Positions 47,870 to 59,205 of a stretch of DNA of 60,000 nucleotides are shown here, in pieces; positions within the stretch are counted from its first letter, which is position 1; each line of letters starts with the position of its first letter. Location: positions 21,987,501 to 22,047,500 of the forward strand of contig NC_079881.1 of NCBI RefSeq assembly GCF_029227915.1, read 5' to 3'. Under the pieces are notes generated by a model that worked only from the letters and a program-made list of their open reading frames with translations, did not search any database and was not told the origin of the DNA. This DNA comes from Hydractinia symbiolongicarpus. Lineage: Eukaryota > Cnidaria > Hydrozoa > Anthoathecata > Hydractiniidae. A program made the position numbers and the translations under genes.

Positions 47870-48536
47870 AATAAGGACCGTGTACGGTTATTCGTACCTT
47901 GATCAATCTCTTGCCAGGGTGAACAATGTGGAAATAGTGTTGTTCTTGTTTAGTTGGATAAAAAAAATACCCAGGACCTTTTTCAATTCTTGTGTAGCCC
48001 TTTTCTTCTCCTTCGGGTAAATGTGGTGTTCCAACTTGACCCTCTTGGCTCATCGCATTTATTCGATAGGTTAGTATTTCCTCAATTTTGTGGTGCTTGA
48101 TCTCTAGGTGGGTAATTTTTTCCTGGCATAGTTTCCTGGTGTGGTCAAATTTTTTTAATTTTTGGACGTAATCTTCTGAAATATGGTTATCAAAAACGCG
48201 CATTCCTCGCAATTCAAAGCATGTGAACCGGCCTTCATTATTCCACGAAGGTTTTCCAACTTTAATACTAACAGAACACGTATTTCTAGAACATTCATCA
48301 GTCAGAACTTTACATTTGCGAAAGACAGTTAACAGCTCATCTTTTAACCCATGAATGTTTTCAAATTTCAAATCCATTTTTAACGATGGGCGAAATCTTG
48401 CAATCTCAATGGGACCAAAATTCTTTGATCTAAGAGCAAGCTTGTCTCCATCCCTCATGCCAACAAAGAAAACAGAGTTCTCGGCCCATTTATAAATTAT
48501 ATGTTTTTCGAAACAAAAAGATAAAGAAAGTTTCAA
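47814..48536 (-). pseudogene. 3'-truncated duplicate of the family gene
   Basis: The first 221 codons equal those of 45500-46519. After VHGPY the frame runs across the duplication junction into unrelated sequence and adds about 19 residues (YFIDLCLLLQAFLFDTSD at the end) before a stop. It therefore lacks the C-terminal third. The first in-frame ATG is at 48458. It lies upstream of the complete copy in transcription order, so any promoter beyond 49887 would reach this truncated copy first. Whether it is expressed cannot be told. Confidence 0.75.
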
Positions 48537-49886
48537 AATTTCAGTCTATGTATCAAAAACTTAAGAGCGGCCAGTCTCAAATTTCCTAGTTTAATTAGGT
48601 GTGTATCGTTCTACTATATTCAAGAATGAAATTAAAATGTCAATAATCACATTTTCATCTCCTTAATCTAAAATTGATGAAAGATATATATTTATTATTA
48701 CATAAAAATTATGGCATCAACACCACTATACATACCGTTTTAACGTTGTTCCTTGGTCCGTAACAGAAATCAACATTAATTTCTTATCATCTTATCAATT
48801 TAATATCAGACCATTAATAGCTTTGTAAATTATGCAAGTAAATCAAGCAAATCAAGCAAGATATTTTTATATGTTGACAGGGTCGATAATACGTTATTAC
48901 TTATTCATGGTGAATAAAATTTAAAACCTAAAAATATACCTTTTTCTTTTCAACAATTACAGAAAAGGCGGTCTTATGGCTGTGGACACAGATTCGTTTG
49001 TATTCAATTCCAACAATGGATTATTCTCTTTGAAATAGGCGCATTTTATTGATACGATGGCGGCCAACAAAACGATAAAGTTAAATGGCGGAACATTTTA
49101 AAAAAACTCATTGCTTTTCTTTCTGTGTTATTAACAGCACTAGGGTAGCGAAATACACAACTTCCTCGATAGAGTCTTTGTTGCACTTAGAACTGAACTA
49201 TAAAGATCATTTAAGAAATTAAAGAACTATTCTTTTTATAATTGTTCAGTTTTTTGATGTCAAAACGAGAAGAAAGCGTCAAATCGTACCTTGCTGAAAA
49301 AGTTTTTTTGTTTGTTATAGATACTTGTCGAAATAGCATTTTAAAGCCAACTAAGCGTTGTTTGGTTTCGCGTTGTTTGTTCCTAGATAAAACGCAAATC
49401 GTTTATTTAAAACTAGTCGATTAGGCCCGTGGAAAAATCCACTTAGGCAGAAAAACAATTGAAAAGTTCTGTCATTTGAATTTTGATGACATCAGCAAAT
49501 ATTTCAGTATATTGAATATGCCTTTTACTAAAAAAAATAATATGAAAATGCATAAAAAGAAAGTATATAAGTCATAATTTAACAAAAAAGTTCTTAAAAT
49601 CAAACACAAAATATCAAATGTCAAATCGCATGAAATCCTCCCAACAAAACTTCAGACAAAATATGAAAAACAACGGCGTGCAAGGTGTAAAATCTAGTTA
49701 GTAGAAAGTTACAACATTGACAGTCACAACCCAGACAGTTACGACAACAATAAAAATAATGTCAGAAATAACACATATCTCAAATATGTATACATCTTAT
49801 TATGTGATTATGTTGAAAACCTTCAATATTTTAATCTGAAGTGTCGAAAAGAAAGGCTTGCAACAGTAAGCACAGATCTATGAAAT
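47870..49886 (+). repeat. Tandem duplication, copy 2 (2,017 bp)
   Basis: Second copy of 45853-47869. At its right edge the sequence leaves the repeat at GAAATAAG/TTCTTTACGC. The mirrored short frame at 47225-47407 and 49242-49424 is the same non-credible frame in each copy. Confidence 0.95.
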
Positions 49887-51300
49887 AAGTTCTTTACGCA
49901 TTTTAAACATTGTCTTTTCCCTAAATGCTTATACAACAATACAACCTGAACAATATCAAAAAGCCAAACTTAAACAAACACAAAACACCTAAACACAAAA
50001 AGTTAAACTTTGAAAAATCATTTATTCGGTTGCATACCATCCTCTCCCGCAAAAATATGCACAAAATGTAAAAATTAACCGGTTAACAAAACAATTTTTT
50101 GTCTAATGATCCGTACTGACTTTACCTAACATTTTAACCTGAAATGTCGAAAAAGCAATGAGCAAGGAGTAAATTTCAAATCAACAAAAACCATTATTTT
50201 GAAATCATTGTATATATATATGGTCCTTCCTCACAAAAGTTTACAATAAATGTAGAACACAAAGGTTTATGAGGAGCAAATCAAAATATGAACAAAAATC
50301 AGTTCAATTGGCATGTTCTATATTGTCTTCAGCCATAAAATCTTCCACAAAATTGATATGAAACCCATCAAATTCAACTCAGAAAAAGCAGTCATTTAAG
50401 TGCATACAAAAATACAACTTGTAGAATATCAAATTATTATTTTTAGTATATATAATTGCATATGGTCCTCCCTCACAACAGTTAAATTTTTGCACTAAAT
50501 TTGCAACACAAAATACAAATTCTAAATAATTCCTATGGTTTTCCTCAAAAGTTTAATCAAAATATAAAAGATGAGAGGTGAACGACAAAACCAAAGTTTG
50601 CAGAATTTAATTATTTTGGTATATATATGTCTATTGATATATGCCCTTTATAACAATATTTCAATCCAAAATATGAAAAAGAAAAACAGTTTGCAACAAA
50701 ATCAGTTATTCTGATGATATGGCATACACTTTTTCTCCACAAAAGTGTAAGAAAATGGTTGTAGGAAATACTTCTGATTCAACAAAAATCAGTATTTGCA
50801 TCTTGTACTCATTAAATATCAAAAAACTGTGATTTGGAACGCATCAAATTTATAAATAGAGAGGGATCAGTCATTTCGGTATGTTGTACAGAGTCCTGCC
50901 CGGTAAGAATTTATACAAAATATAAAAAAAACACAAGTTTTTTCGGTGTTGTACTCCCTTAAAAAAGTTGAAACTTTTCTTAATTGAGACAAAATGCCAT
51001 AAACAAAAACATTTTAGTCAGAACATCTAGAACAACCAAAATCACTACACTTAAGGTACCAGAATTACTACATGTTTAATAAAAATCGTTTCGTCATATT
51101 GCATGTAATCGATGTATATAAGTTTAGTTACACAAAATGTGAAAAATACATTATTTGCATACACAAATTGTGAAAAATACATTATTTGCTTAAAAACAGT
51201 CCTTAAACTCTTCTTAAATATTATGTAATACTTTTTTAAAAGTTATTGTGGCTTGTTAATTTAAGCTTAAAATGTCAATTAAAATAAGTTACAGTCACAT
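49887..51300. repeat. Diverged, loosely tandem AT-rich repeat region
   Basis: Related phrases recur at irregular intervals of roughly 90-250 bp: ATATGGTCCTTCCTCACAA (50219), CATATGGTCCTCCCTCACAA (50459), CATCCTCTCCCGCAAAAATA (50038), CACAAAATATGAAAA-like strings and TTTTAACCTGAAATGTCGAA (50130; compare 47811). No coding frame. The period is not exact. Confidence 0.4.
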
Positions 51301-53320
51301 TCTTAGCAAAGACCACTAAGATTAGCTTACATGTAAAAAGCAACATAAAACTGAAGCTAACATAAGGTAGCTACAGCAGCTAATAGCTGGTCAGTTAAAT
51401 ATAAACTGGAGACTTAGCTAGGTATAAAGAACATGGCTACATATTTATAAATTCCTAGCTACCTAGTTAGCTAGTTGTTGTTGTTGTGGTTGATGCTAGC
51501 TAACAAACATGTCTCGCATCAATAATATCATCAAAACTTTAAAAAACATAAACAAACCTTCAGAAACCTTTCTATACTTCATTTATATACCATGCCCCTT
51601 TTTAAATGCTTTTGTAAAGATTTATTTTGAAGGCAAGAGAAGACAAATGCTTAAAAAGGACAGTCATCTTTTTTGCAAACACAATTTCCGTTACTTTGTG
51701 CTAGAACTTCATTTAACAAACCACACAAAACTCGCGGCTTTTCACGACAAAGAAGACATATTTTTTTCGGCAACATCAAAGATTTTTTCGGCAACATCAA
51801 AGGAAAATGACGATATCAACTTTGCCTGTTACAGACACACAAACAGACACACTCTCCGTATTATTATAAGAGATAAGCTATTTACACTACAGTGGAGCAT
51901 CACCAGTGTATGCAACAATAAAAAAGCTCTTACATTGTTTATAAAAGATTGCATTTTACCTTGACAAGGTGAAGTTAACGCATCAATGATTAAACCATTG
52001 CAAAGCGTTATATTTTCATGTAGTAGTATTTTAACAAGCCAATGCTTGTCTCTCATTTTCAGTTATTTTAAATAGTCCCGTTTTCGAAAGTAATTTTCCC
52101 TTTCTTTTTCAGGAATAAGGAAAGAGCAACAGGTAGGGCTTTGGATTTATTACGTAAAATGGTTATAACCTTACAATAAAGCCCAGAGTTCTATCCGTAT
52201 AACCTTCCGATACTTTCAATTTTAAATCTCAAGGTTAGGATGGTCCCGAGTTATTGCTGATAGATTGCGTACTTTGGTCTTGTTGGCTTGGTAAGAACTT
52301 CAAATTCTGTCTAAGAATCTTTTTATTTTTTTGAAAAATTTTGATCGGCTTACAAGTTTTGATAATTATGGTAATTAATGCATGACATCATGAATTAGAA
52401 AAAATGAGGTACTGATTTAAGGGTTTATCAAGGTATGTGGTGATGTAAATATGTTTTCACCCATCCAGCTTGATATTTTAAACATGTTTACATAAATATC
52501 AATACTTTGTTACCCTGATTATCATTCATACCAGTAATTATTTCTGGGTATCTAATTTATGATGTCATAATTGCGCATAAATAGCTAATTTTCCAAGACT
52601 TATATCTCCCCAAGCAAGATAGATTATTTTGAAAGTATATACTTAGTAATTTTAGATTATCATTATTTTAAGTAACATAAGTGGTATCATATCACGAAAA
52701 ACATTTTGTTAACTGCGGCTATCATTGACAGACAAAGATCGAAATCATTTTTGCTATTTATTTGTTGCTTGGATATTTAAGTAGGGGACATTCGGAACTA
52801 AGGAAAACTAGCCAATTAAATTAATTCAACTTACGGACCTAGATGGAAATAATAGATTGATTGACATCTTTTTTGTTTGTAAAAAACGTTTTTTAAACAT
52901 CTTGATGTTTCCTGTACAGCTAAAAGACTCATTCAAGTGACTGGTTCTGGTGCAGAAGGCAAATGCATTGTTATTGGCTCAAAATTGCCACGTTCAAGCT
53001 TTTACTTAACTACAGCAATTTCCACGTGAAATCCTCAGTCATGGGTTTGCTGAATAAAGATTATCGTAATTGGTAATAGGCAGGACGCTCACGTAATCAA
53101 TAAAGAAAGGGTTGCGAGCGGGGGACAGGGTCCCCTAGGTTCGCAAGCGAAAATTTGTAGCGACTCTTATTCTAAAAAGATGAGACAAAAAGTACATAGA
53201 GCTGCCTTTTCTTGAGTGTACAAAGAGTGTACACCTGTTATTTTCAAAATAGCTACATACATATCATATACTCATTATTACCTGTTTATTGTACATGGAA
53301 GATAATTAACTATTTTTCCT
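51301..53320. other. Non-coding stretch
   Basis: TAGC-rich cluster at 51360-51505. The 151-codon frame at 51509-51964 is not credible as a gene: it contains a 22-bp tandem duplication (TTTTTCGGCAACATCAAAGA units near 51770) and runs through a dispersed-element tail at 51829-51873 (ACAGACACACAAACAGACAC then CCGTATTATTATAAGAGAT). The rest shows nothing. Confidence 0.4.
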
Positions 53321-53387
53321 GGCACTGTCCAGGATTTGAACCTGGATCTCTCAATTTTATGAGTGTCATAGCTAGACCAACAGGGCA
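53321..53387 (-). pseudogene. tRNA-Pro-like relic
   Basis: On the minus strand GTTGGTCTAGCTATGA (D-arm/A-box), then a short anticodon-arm region CTCA-TAAAAT-TGAG, then CCAGGTTCAAATCCTGG, a perfect T-arm and B-box, then ACAGTGCCA. D- and T-arm wording matches eukaryotic tRNA-Pro, but the anticodon loop lacks NGG and the acceptor stem does not pair. Probably a tRNA pseudogene or the head of a SINE. Confidence 0.6.
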
Positions 53388-54122
53388 TATATTTATAGGA
53401 AAAACTTTACAAGTGCATATTATTTACATAGCCTAGTAAACATTTTTAGTAGATATCAAAATTCAAATTATTTTTATTATTCACTAGCCAAGGGACCTGG
53501 CATTAAAATGCGTGGTTAAGTGCCGGGTGCCCAAATGAACACATGATAGTCTCAGCACACTATGCTTTGGAGTTTATGATGCTATAAGTCATTTTAATAA
53601 TGTACAAAATTATAGACAAAAAGCTGCCCTTGACACCATGGAAATTCTTAACATGGATCCCGGTTTTTATATGAAGAAATTATGTGACAATGTTAATCGA
53701 AAACAATAATGCGTCGTCGCCACAAGAGAAGCGTAGAAAGATCCCCCGGCATTCCAAAAAGACGGAAAACAAGAAAGTTGTCGAAAAAGAAGGAATAGCT
53801 GGAGGTTTTTAAATGATTTTTAGGACCGTAAAGTTTTATTTTAATTCAGTATTACGATATTAGCTTAATTTTTTACTGTTCTATTTTTTTAACAATTTTA
53901 GCCAATTTTCGCTTGTTCACCTGATCGGTCGGGCTGTTATTTCAGACTTGCTAATCCGTTTGTCTTCAAATTTTCACAGTTTGTTCTTGAATGTTTACTC
54001 TATGACCGAAACTGTATTTTAAGGCATTTTAGCTACAGACATAACTTTTTGGAGAGAATTCACTGCAGATTTTTTGAAAAATATTTGTACCACGAACGGA
54101 CTTTAATACAATAATAACTGAT
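53388..54122. other. Non-coding stretch, nothing recognised
   Basis: A short Lys/Arg-rich plus-strand stretch near 53710-53810 could be a coding remnant but is not identifiable. Confidence 0.35.
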
Positions 54123-54228
54123 TACCCCGGTCTGTACCACAAAATATCGCCCAAGGTCTAAGTGCCGACCGAGCTTGAGAGGTCGGTGCAATGACTGAGG
54201 GCGATATTTTCGGTACAGCACGGGGTAT
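54123..54228. mobile_element. Foldback element 1
   Basis: ACCCCGGTCTGTACC...AAAATATCGCCC pairs with GGGCGATATTTTCGGTACAG...CGGGGT. Inside, GTGCCGACC pairs with GGTCGGTGC. The whole 106 bp can fold into one long hairpin. Confidence 0.75.
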
Positions 54229-54818
54229 TTGTTAACCGTCAGGAATTTTAGTTTAGTGTTCTTATAATATAATTCACCAGCACTACTTTTGTCAACACTC
54301 GAGGTCAAAATTCGTCCTGCCTAAAAACAAAAATTCTATTTAGAATTCGAAAGTCCATAAAGAATAAAACTTTGTAAACAAAACATTACCATGTTCGACA
54401 CGTACAGAAAAATGTGTAAAGTTGAATGCAGAGATTTTTTTAACGAGCTAGGTAGCCAAGAAAAACATGGCCTTCAACGAGCTTCATATTGACTCGGTAA
54501 CCACAGAGCTAAAGGAACGAATCTGAAAATGAGAGGAGACGTATTTGTTATGATTTCGTCGCCCTGTATTTAGTATTTTTAATAAAACTGGCTATCAGCT
54601 TCGTTTTTTATGGACAATGTAGCTAGTTAACTAGCCATGTTGAAGAAGCATCCAGACAGAATGTTGTTGAATCTGGTTATTTTAACTGTTAAACTTGACA
54701 TTATTGTTGTTTCTATCCCATGAAAATGTTTTTATCGATAAATGTATTGTAATAATCATTTCCAATGCTTCTTAAAACTTGTTATTCGTGCTTGTTCACA
54801 TTATAAGCTACCATTTTT

Positions 54819-54903
54819 CTTGACGACGGGCAATACCGCAAAATATGCGCCCGTCGTCAAAAGCACTAAGCCAATCAGAATGCCTAAAAACCCGTATTGC
54901 CCG
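54819..54903. mobile_element. Foldback element 2
   Basis: TTGACGACGGGC pairs perfectly with GCCCGTCGTCAA 16 bases later, and CGGGCAATAC pairs with GTATTGCCCG further right, so two alternative hairpins share one left arm. CGGGCAATACCGCAAAATAT is similar in style to foldback element 1, suggesting one family. Confidence 0.65.
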
Positions 54904-56159
54904 CTTGAAAAATCCAGACGGTAACAATAAGAAATATCACATGCTGTAACATAGAGGCAATACAAATAATGTTAGGTCATAGATCAGGATATATTTAAAG
55001 TTCTTGTTAATTTTTAAACCATTTTGACTTTTCGTCTTGAAATTATTACCCGACCGGTTTTGCCTATTGAGCGGTCATAAATTGCCACTGTGAGACCGCC
55101 ATTATGGATCTTTTTGGATTGTTGACTGTTTCAGTTTTCTTACTGTTATGCATCAGTTAAGTGTGAAAAACCATAAGAAAAGTGTAGTTTTAAGAAACAT
55201 TGCTTGATTATAGTGAATCCACCTGGGTTATTTGAAATTGGATTTTTTTAGTGTAGAAATTCGATGGTCGATGTGGGTCAATTTACGATCCAATTGCCTT
55301 TCGTGTAAAATGACGGTGAGTTCGAGAATATTGAAAAAGTTCAGTTTTGGAAACATTGACAAACACTGAGAATAGAACCCCAGCGATTTCTGTTCTGTTA
55401 ACCCAAGTAATTTCGATTCATGTGCTAGACTAAGCAGACTATTATTTCTTTTGAATGATCGTAACTGTTTTAACACGTAACTGTTTAAACTTTATACTAG
55501 TTCAAGGCGCTTCATTTTTTTAAAAATAGCGTTAACAACTAAATTGTACAGATTTTTGTTGATAGAAAAGAGGTTTTGGAAAAGCTCATTGGTACTTTCT
55601 TTCTCCTCAATGACTTCTTCTGAGAAATAAAGCAAGACTAAAATTTACACCATATAAGCAATAAAACTATAGTAATGAAAATAAAAGATATATAATTACT
55701 AAAACTAGCTAAATATTAAACTTAAGGGCTAAATTTGCTTTCAGAACCTAATACAGCATTTCTTTGAAAGAACGCACAAAAACAAACAAAAATTACAATT
55801 ATATATTTCTCTTTGGGTGTCCCTACTTTCCATTGGAGCATTCGAAGTATTGTATGTAGAGAAAGGTTGTTGTGTGAGTAAAGGGATGGCCTAAAAAATT
55901 AGAGCGGTATAAGAAAACCCTGTTTCTTAAACCGCTTTGGGTCCAGAACGATCCAAAATGGATCTGAAAAATGTTGAAAAACATTGAACTTTTCCTGGAT
56001 CGATCCAGCTAGATCGAAGTTTAAGCCAATGAAGAATGGGTATTTGTCTGGTCATATGACTTTGAATTAATAAAGACTGCCACTATAGCGCTTATTCGAA
56101 AAAACGTCTATATTGAGAGAAGGAAGTTTAATTGTTAAGTAATGAAAAACCATGAAAAA
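54904..56159. other. Non-coding stretch, nothing recognised
   Basis: Short frames only; none with a recognisable motif. Confidence 0.4.
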
Positions 56160-56745
56160 ATCTCGAACAGAATTTTAAATGGACATGACAACAGTCTCAT
56201 CGAATATTCAGCTTCTCAATCTGAACAGCCTGTACAAACTGCTATTTAAGAGAAGCAACAAGAGGATGCCGCTTTAAATGATGCAAAAGTTAGAGAACAA
56301 CTTGTTGACATTATTCAGGCACATCCAGTCTTATGGAACAGAAGCTTGATGCCTTTTAAAGATCTCAATAAAAAAGAGGGCGCATGGAAGGAGATTATGT
56401 ACTACAAACATTCCATCACTCCTTCTCTCCCCTAGACCCAGCCTGTCCGTGGTTGCAGACGATGAGATTTCAGACGATTCTTCATTTGCATCACCACCAT
56501 ACAAATATATGAGTAGTAGTGCAAGCAAAAGTCGAAGTGGACACATTGAATAAAAAAAGAATAAAAAAAGGACGAAACAAATATGATTTTAATTCAGACT
56601 ATAGATAAACATTTATCAAGTGTTCCACCAAATCCGCTATCAAATGCCGAAGTGGATGATGACAGGTTATTTTAGTTTAGTCAAGACATTAAAAGGACTT
56701 GACGTTTGGCTAAAATATTTGAAATTCAATTCCAGGATTGACTTT
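56160..56745 (+). pseudogene. MADF-BESS DNA-binding protein relic
   Basis: Plus-strand reading gives REQLVDIIQAHPVLWNRSLM with PFKDLNKKEGAWKEI after it (56286-56405), a clear MADF (Myb/SANT-like) N-terminal half with the LWxxS...K...AWxxI spacing. About 200 bp later, in other frames, ADDEISDDSSFASPP and SNAEVDDDRLF, a stop, FSQDIKR and LAKIFEIQFQ match a BESS motif, the usual C-terminal partner of MADF. In-frame stops (one before MADF, several after) and frameshifts show it is not functional. MADF-type proteins are host transcription factors and also occur as the second protein of Harbinger transposons. A Harbinger nuclease relic lies 1.7 kb downstream on the other strand. Confidence 0.6.
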
Positions 56746-57120
56746 TACTTATTTTACATGTTTTTTACTATTGTATACACCATACATACTTATAACCGTA
56801 ATAAAACAGTGTCAAGTCATCCACCCTCAGAGCTTCTCACATTATTCCTCTAGCTACCTTCCCTAAGAAAGCTATTTCTTGTATCATCAGTAAACCCACG
56901 TGGTGAGTGCAAATTTCTATCGTCTATTAACATTTAAACGCACCAGGGGTCCTTAAGGACCCCCTATAGAAAAAACGCCCTGTAGGGCGTATTTAACACC
57001 TGATTTAGCCGATTTTGCCCACAGATAGTCTTGAAGTATCATAATAACCGTCTCTGCAAAATGGATTGGTTTAGACCAAAATAAATTTTAAATTTTTTTG
57101 AGATTTGTTAAAAATAAAGT
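56746..57120. other. Non-coding stretch with paired palindromes
   Basis: GGGGTCCTTAAGGACCCC (56946-56963) and ACGCCCTGTAGGGCGT (about 56977-56992) sit 14 bp apart. They may mark the end of an element. Confidence 0.5.
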
Positions 57121-57275
57121 ATGGCGACTGAAAAAAGTTAGAATTTCTTTTGGATATTCTGATGACGATTCAGACACCTCTTCTATTGCTGAAGAGAGCT
57201 CCGAGGACTGGTTCATTGATTATTTAACTGTAGATCCTTGTGACAGAAATGCAGAAGACCAAGAATTTGATCAGG
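57121..57275 (+). CDS. Possible acidic first exon, unknown gene
   Basis: An ATG at 57121 starts a short frame that meets a stop after six codons. A neighbouring frame reads RISFGYSDDDSDTSSIAEES and continues acidic (EDWFIDYLTVDPCD) to a consensus splice donor CAG/GTAAGG at 57275. One missing base would join them. Downstream, Ser/Thr/Pro-rich stretches (57450-57790, for example PSGSESESGTTPA) may be further coding sequence but are broken by stops. The acidic Ser-Asp start resembles N-termini of transposon proteins. Not identified. Confidence 0.3.
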
Positions 57276-58394
57276 TAAGGCACAATACACACCCCATGAG
57301 GCTGCCCAGGGTGATTGACATAGGTGGTGACAGTTACAATCTATGTGTGTAAGTTTTGAAAGTGTAATCTTGAGTATATTACATGGCTTTCTGCTCCCCA
57401 CTCCATATGTCATTTCATAAAATTTAATGGGCATTAAATTTTTTGTAGAATTTGTCGTCCGCAGCAGCCAACATCACCATCTGGAAGTGAAAGTGAAAGT
57501 GGAACTACACCAGCACAAGAAGCAGTAACTATCACCTTTTGTTTGACACTGATATTCCAACTATTCAAGCAGAAAGTAGCAAAACCATCAGAACTACCCC
57601 AACTGTGGAAACCCAAGCTGTATCTATAATAACCGTCGAATAACCGCACGATCTTCACGACGAACAACGACAACTGCTACAACCGTACCACAGACATCGA
57701 CAATATTCATTCCGGCCGTGAAAGTATCTAGAAAGACTGCACAACCTTTTGTTCTGACATATAACTATGGAAAAATTCCATACAAGAAGTGGATTTGATA
57801 TGATTGATGTACATACATTCTTTTACATTGAACTTATAGACGTATCTGGACCAATGTTGATATACATATACCAGTGCAAACATTATGTTTGGTTATTCCT
57901 CAACCGTATCTCAGTATAACTGAGCTGCAGTTATAATTAGTTAGTATATACAGAAAATGTATGCTTTTGTGGGTTTGTTATGAGATTTTTAGTGTTTATT
58001 ACGACTGCATTAACGTCTTCTGATCTTTTTCAATATTTTGGTAAAAATGACCGCAAAATAAAAATGGCTTCTCTGAAGGATTTGTTGAAAATGGTATGAG
58101 GATTTTTAGTTTTTTCGCATAGTTATATACTTTGTAATGTATGTATGAAGTTTTCAGGCATGTTAACGAGTTATATTGCTGATATAGCCTTCAAAAGCTC
58201 ATTTTTTTAACTTGTTGCTTTAAAAATATCCGCCATTTTGAATTTTTGGCACACGGGTCAATGGAGCCAAAATTAATTTTTCTAACAACTAATAGCGGAA
58301 TTACATACAAAAATTTATTGGCATTCAGAAAATGTATAGTTTTAAAACAGTTAATTTTGGCTCTAATGGCACTGGCTTTAGGGTAGTGTGAATT
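57276..58394. other. Unrecognised stretch with broken low-complexity frames
   Basis: Thr-rich and Ser-rich short frames at 57450-57790, then nothing recognisable. GAGCCAAAATTAATTTTT (58264) and AGTTAATTTTGGCTCT (58350) are a weak inverted pair. Confidence 0.35.
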
Positions 58395-59205
58395 TTTGAA
58401 AAAAACAACAAAAGAAAGTGTGCGTTTAAGTGTTATAGAGCTGTGCAGAACTACCGCTGCCTTGATTACTTCAGTGATACTTTCTACTTTCCCAACTGTT
58501 GATCTACGAAGTATGCGAAACCTAGAAGCACAATTTCAAAATGTATTTTCAATGACTCTTCGAGCTCGTGATAAACAATAATTGAAAATACGTTTTTGAT
58601 CTGTCAAAACGTTACGTGTAAATGGCTTTAGTTTTCTAGAAATATAAAGGGATATCGTGTTGTAGTATCACCAGGTAGATGTGTTGATTGCATGTCCTAT
58701 ATTTTCATTCAAGAAAACTCCGCCGTCCTTTTGACGCTCACTGTCACCAATATCAGCAAGCAAAATTTGTAATCAGTATCACAAATTGCCATTAAAACAA
58801 TGCTGTGAGTTTTCTTGTAGTTGAAAAAAGAAGAAGCAGCTCGGACAGGGGCTTGCATGACAACATGCTTGCCATCAATAGCACCCACCCAGCTGGGAAA
58901 TTGTCACAATTTTTCAAACCTACGAACAATTTCTGTCCACTGTTTCTGTGTTGCTGTATATTTTAAATAGCCTGCTTTCAAAAGTTTTTTCCAAATTGGT
59001 CCACATGTCTCGCTGACTATTCTATCAACTGTAGGAAGGCCAACACGATCACTATTGGCGATGTTAGTTTTAGCATCACCAGTCCATAGATACTTAGTGT
59101 AATACATAAGCGTTCATCTGCTGATATATTCTCTCCTCGTAATGATGATTCTGTTATGAGTGGAGCAACGTATGATAAAAGTTTCTCGCACTTTTGTGGC
59201 AACAT
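58395..59205 (-). pseudogene. Harbinger/PIF-type transposase (DDE nuclease) relic
   Basis: Minus-strand pieces in protein order: ENISADERLCITL; then, after a frameshift, DRVGLPTVDRIVSETCGPIW and [30 protein letters not shown], with the first catalytic Asp in [27 protein letters not shown]; a [18 protein letters not shown] block carrying the second Asp, in a shifted frame; then degraded YPFIFLEN; and at the low end LSRARRVIENTF with SRFRILRR and AAVVLHSS, the region containing the final catalytic Glu. Stops and frameshifts separate the blocks. The family is recognised with confidence from motif order. The element's terminal repeats were not found. Confidence 0.78.

Noticed and set aside
47225-49424. 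Identical 60-codon ORFs at 47225 and 49242
   Set aside because: The same non-coding frame copied by the tandem duplication; it ends inside a dispersed element.
51509-51964. 151-codon plus-strand ORF as a gene
   Set aside because: It contains a tandem duplication and runs through a dispersed-element tail; no recognisable domain.
58396-58581. Plus-strand 61-codon frame
   Set aside because: Antisense of the C-terminal part of the Harbinger nuclease relic.
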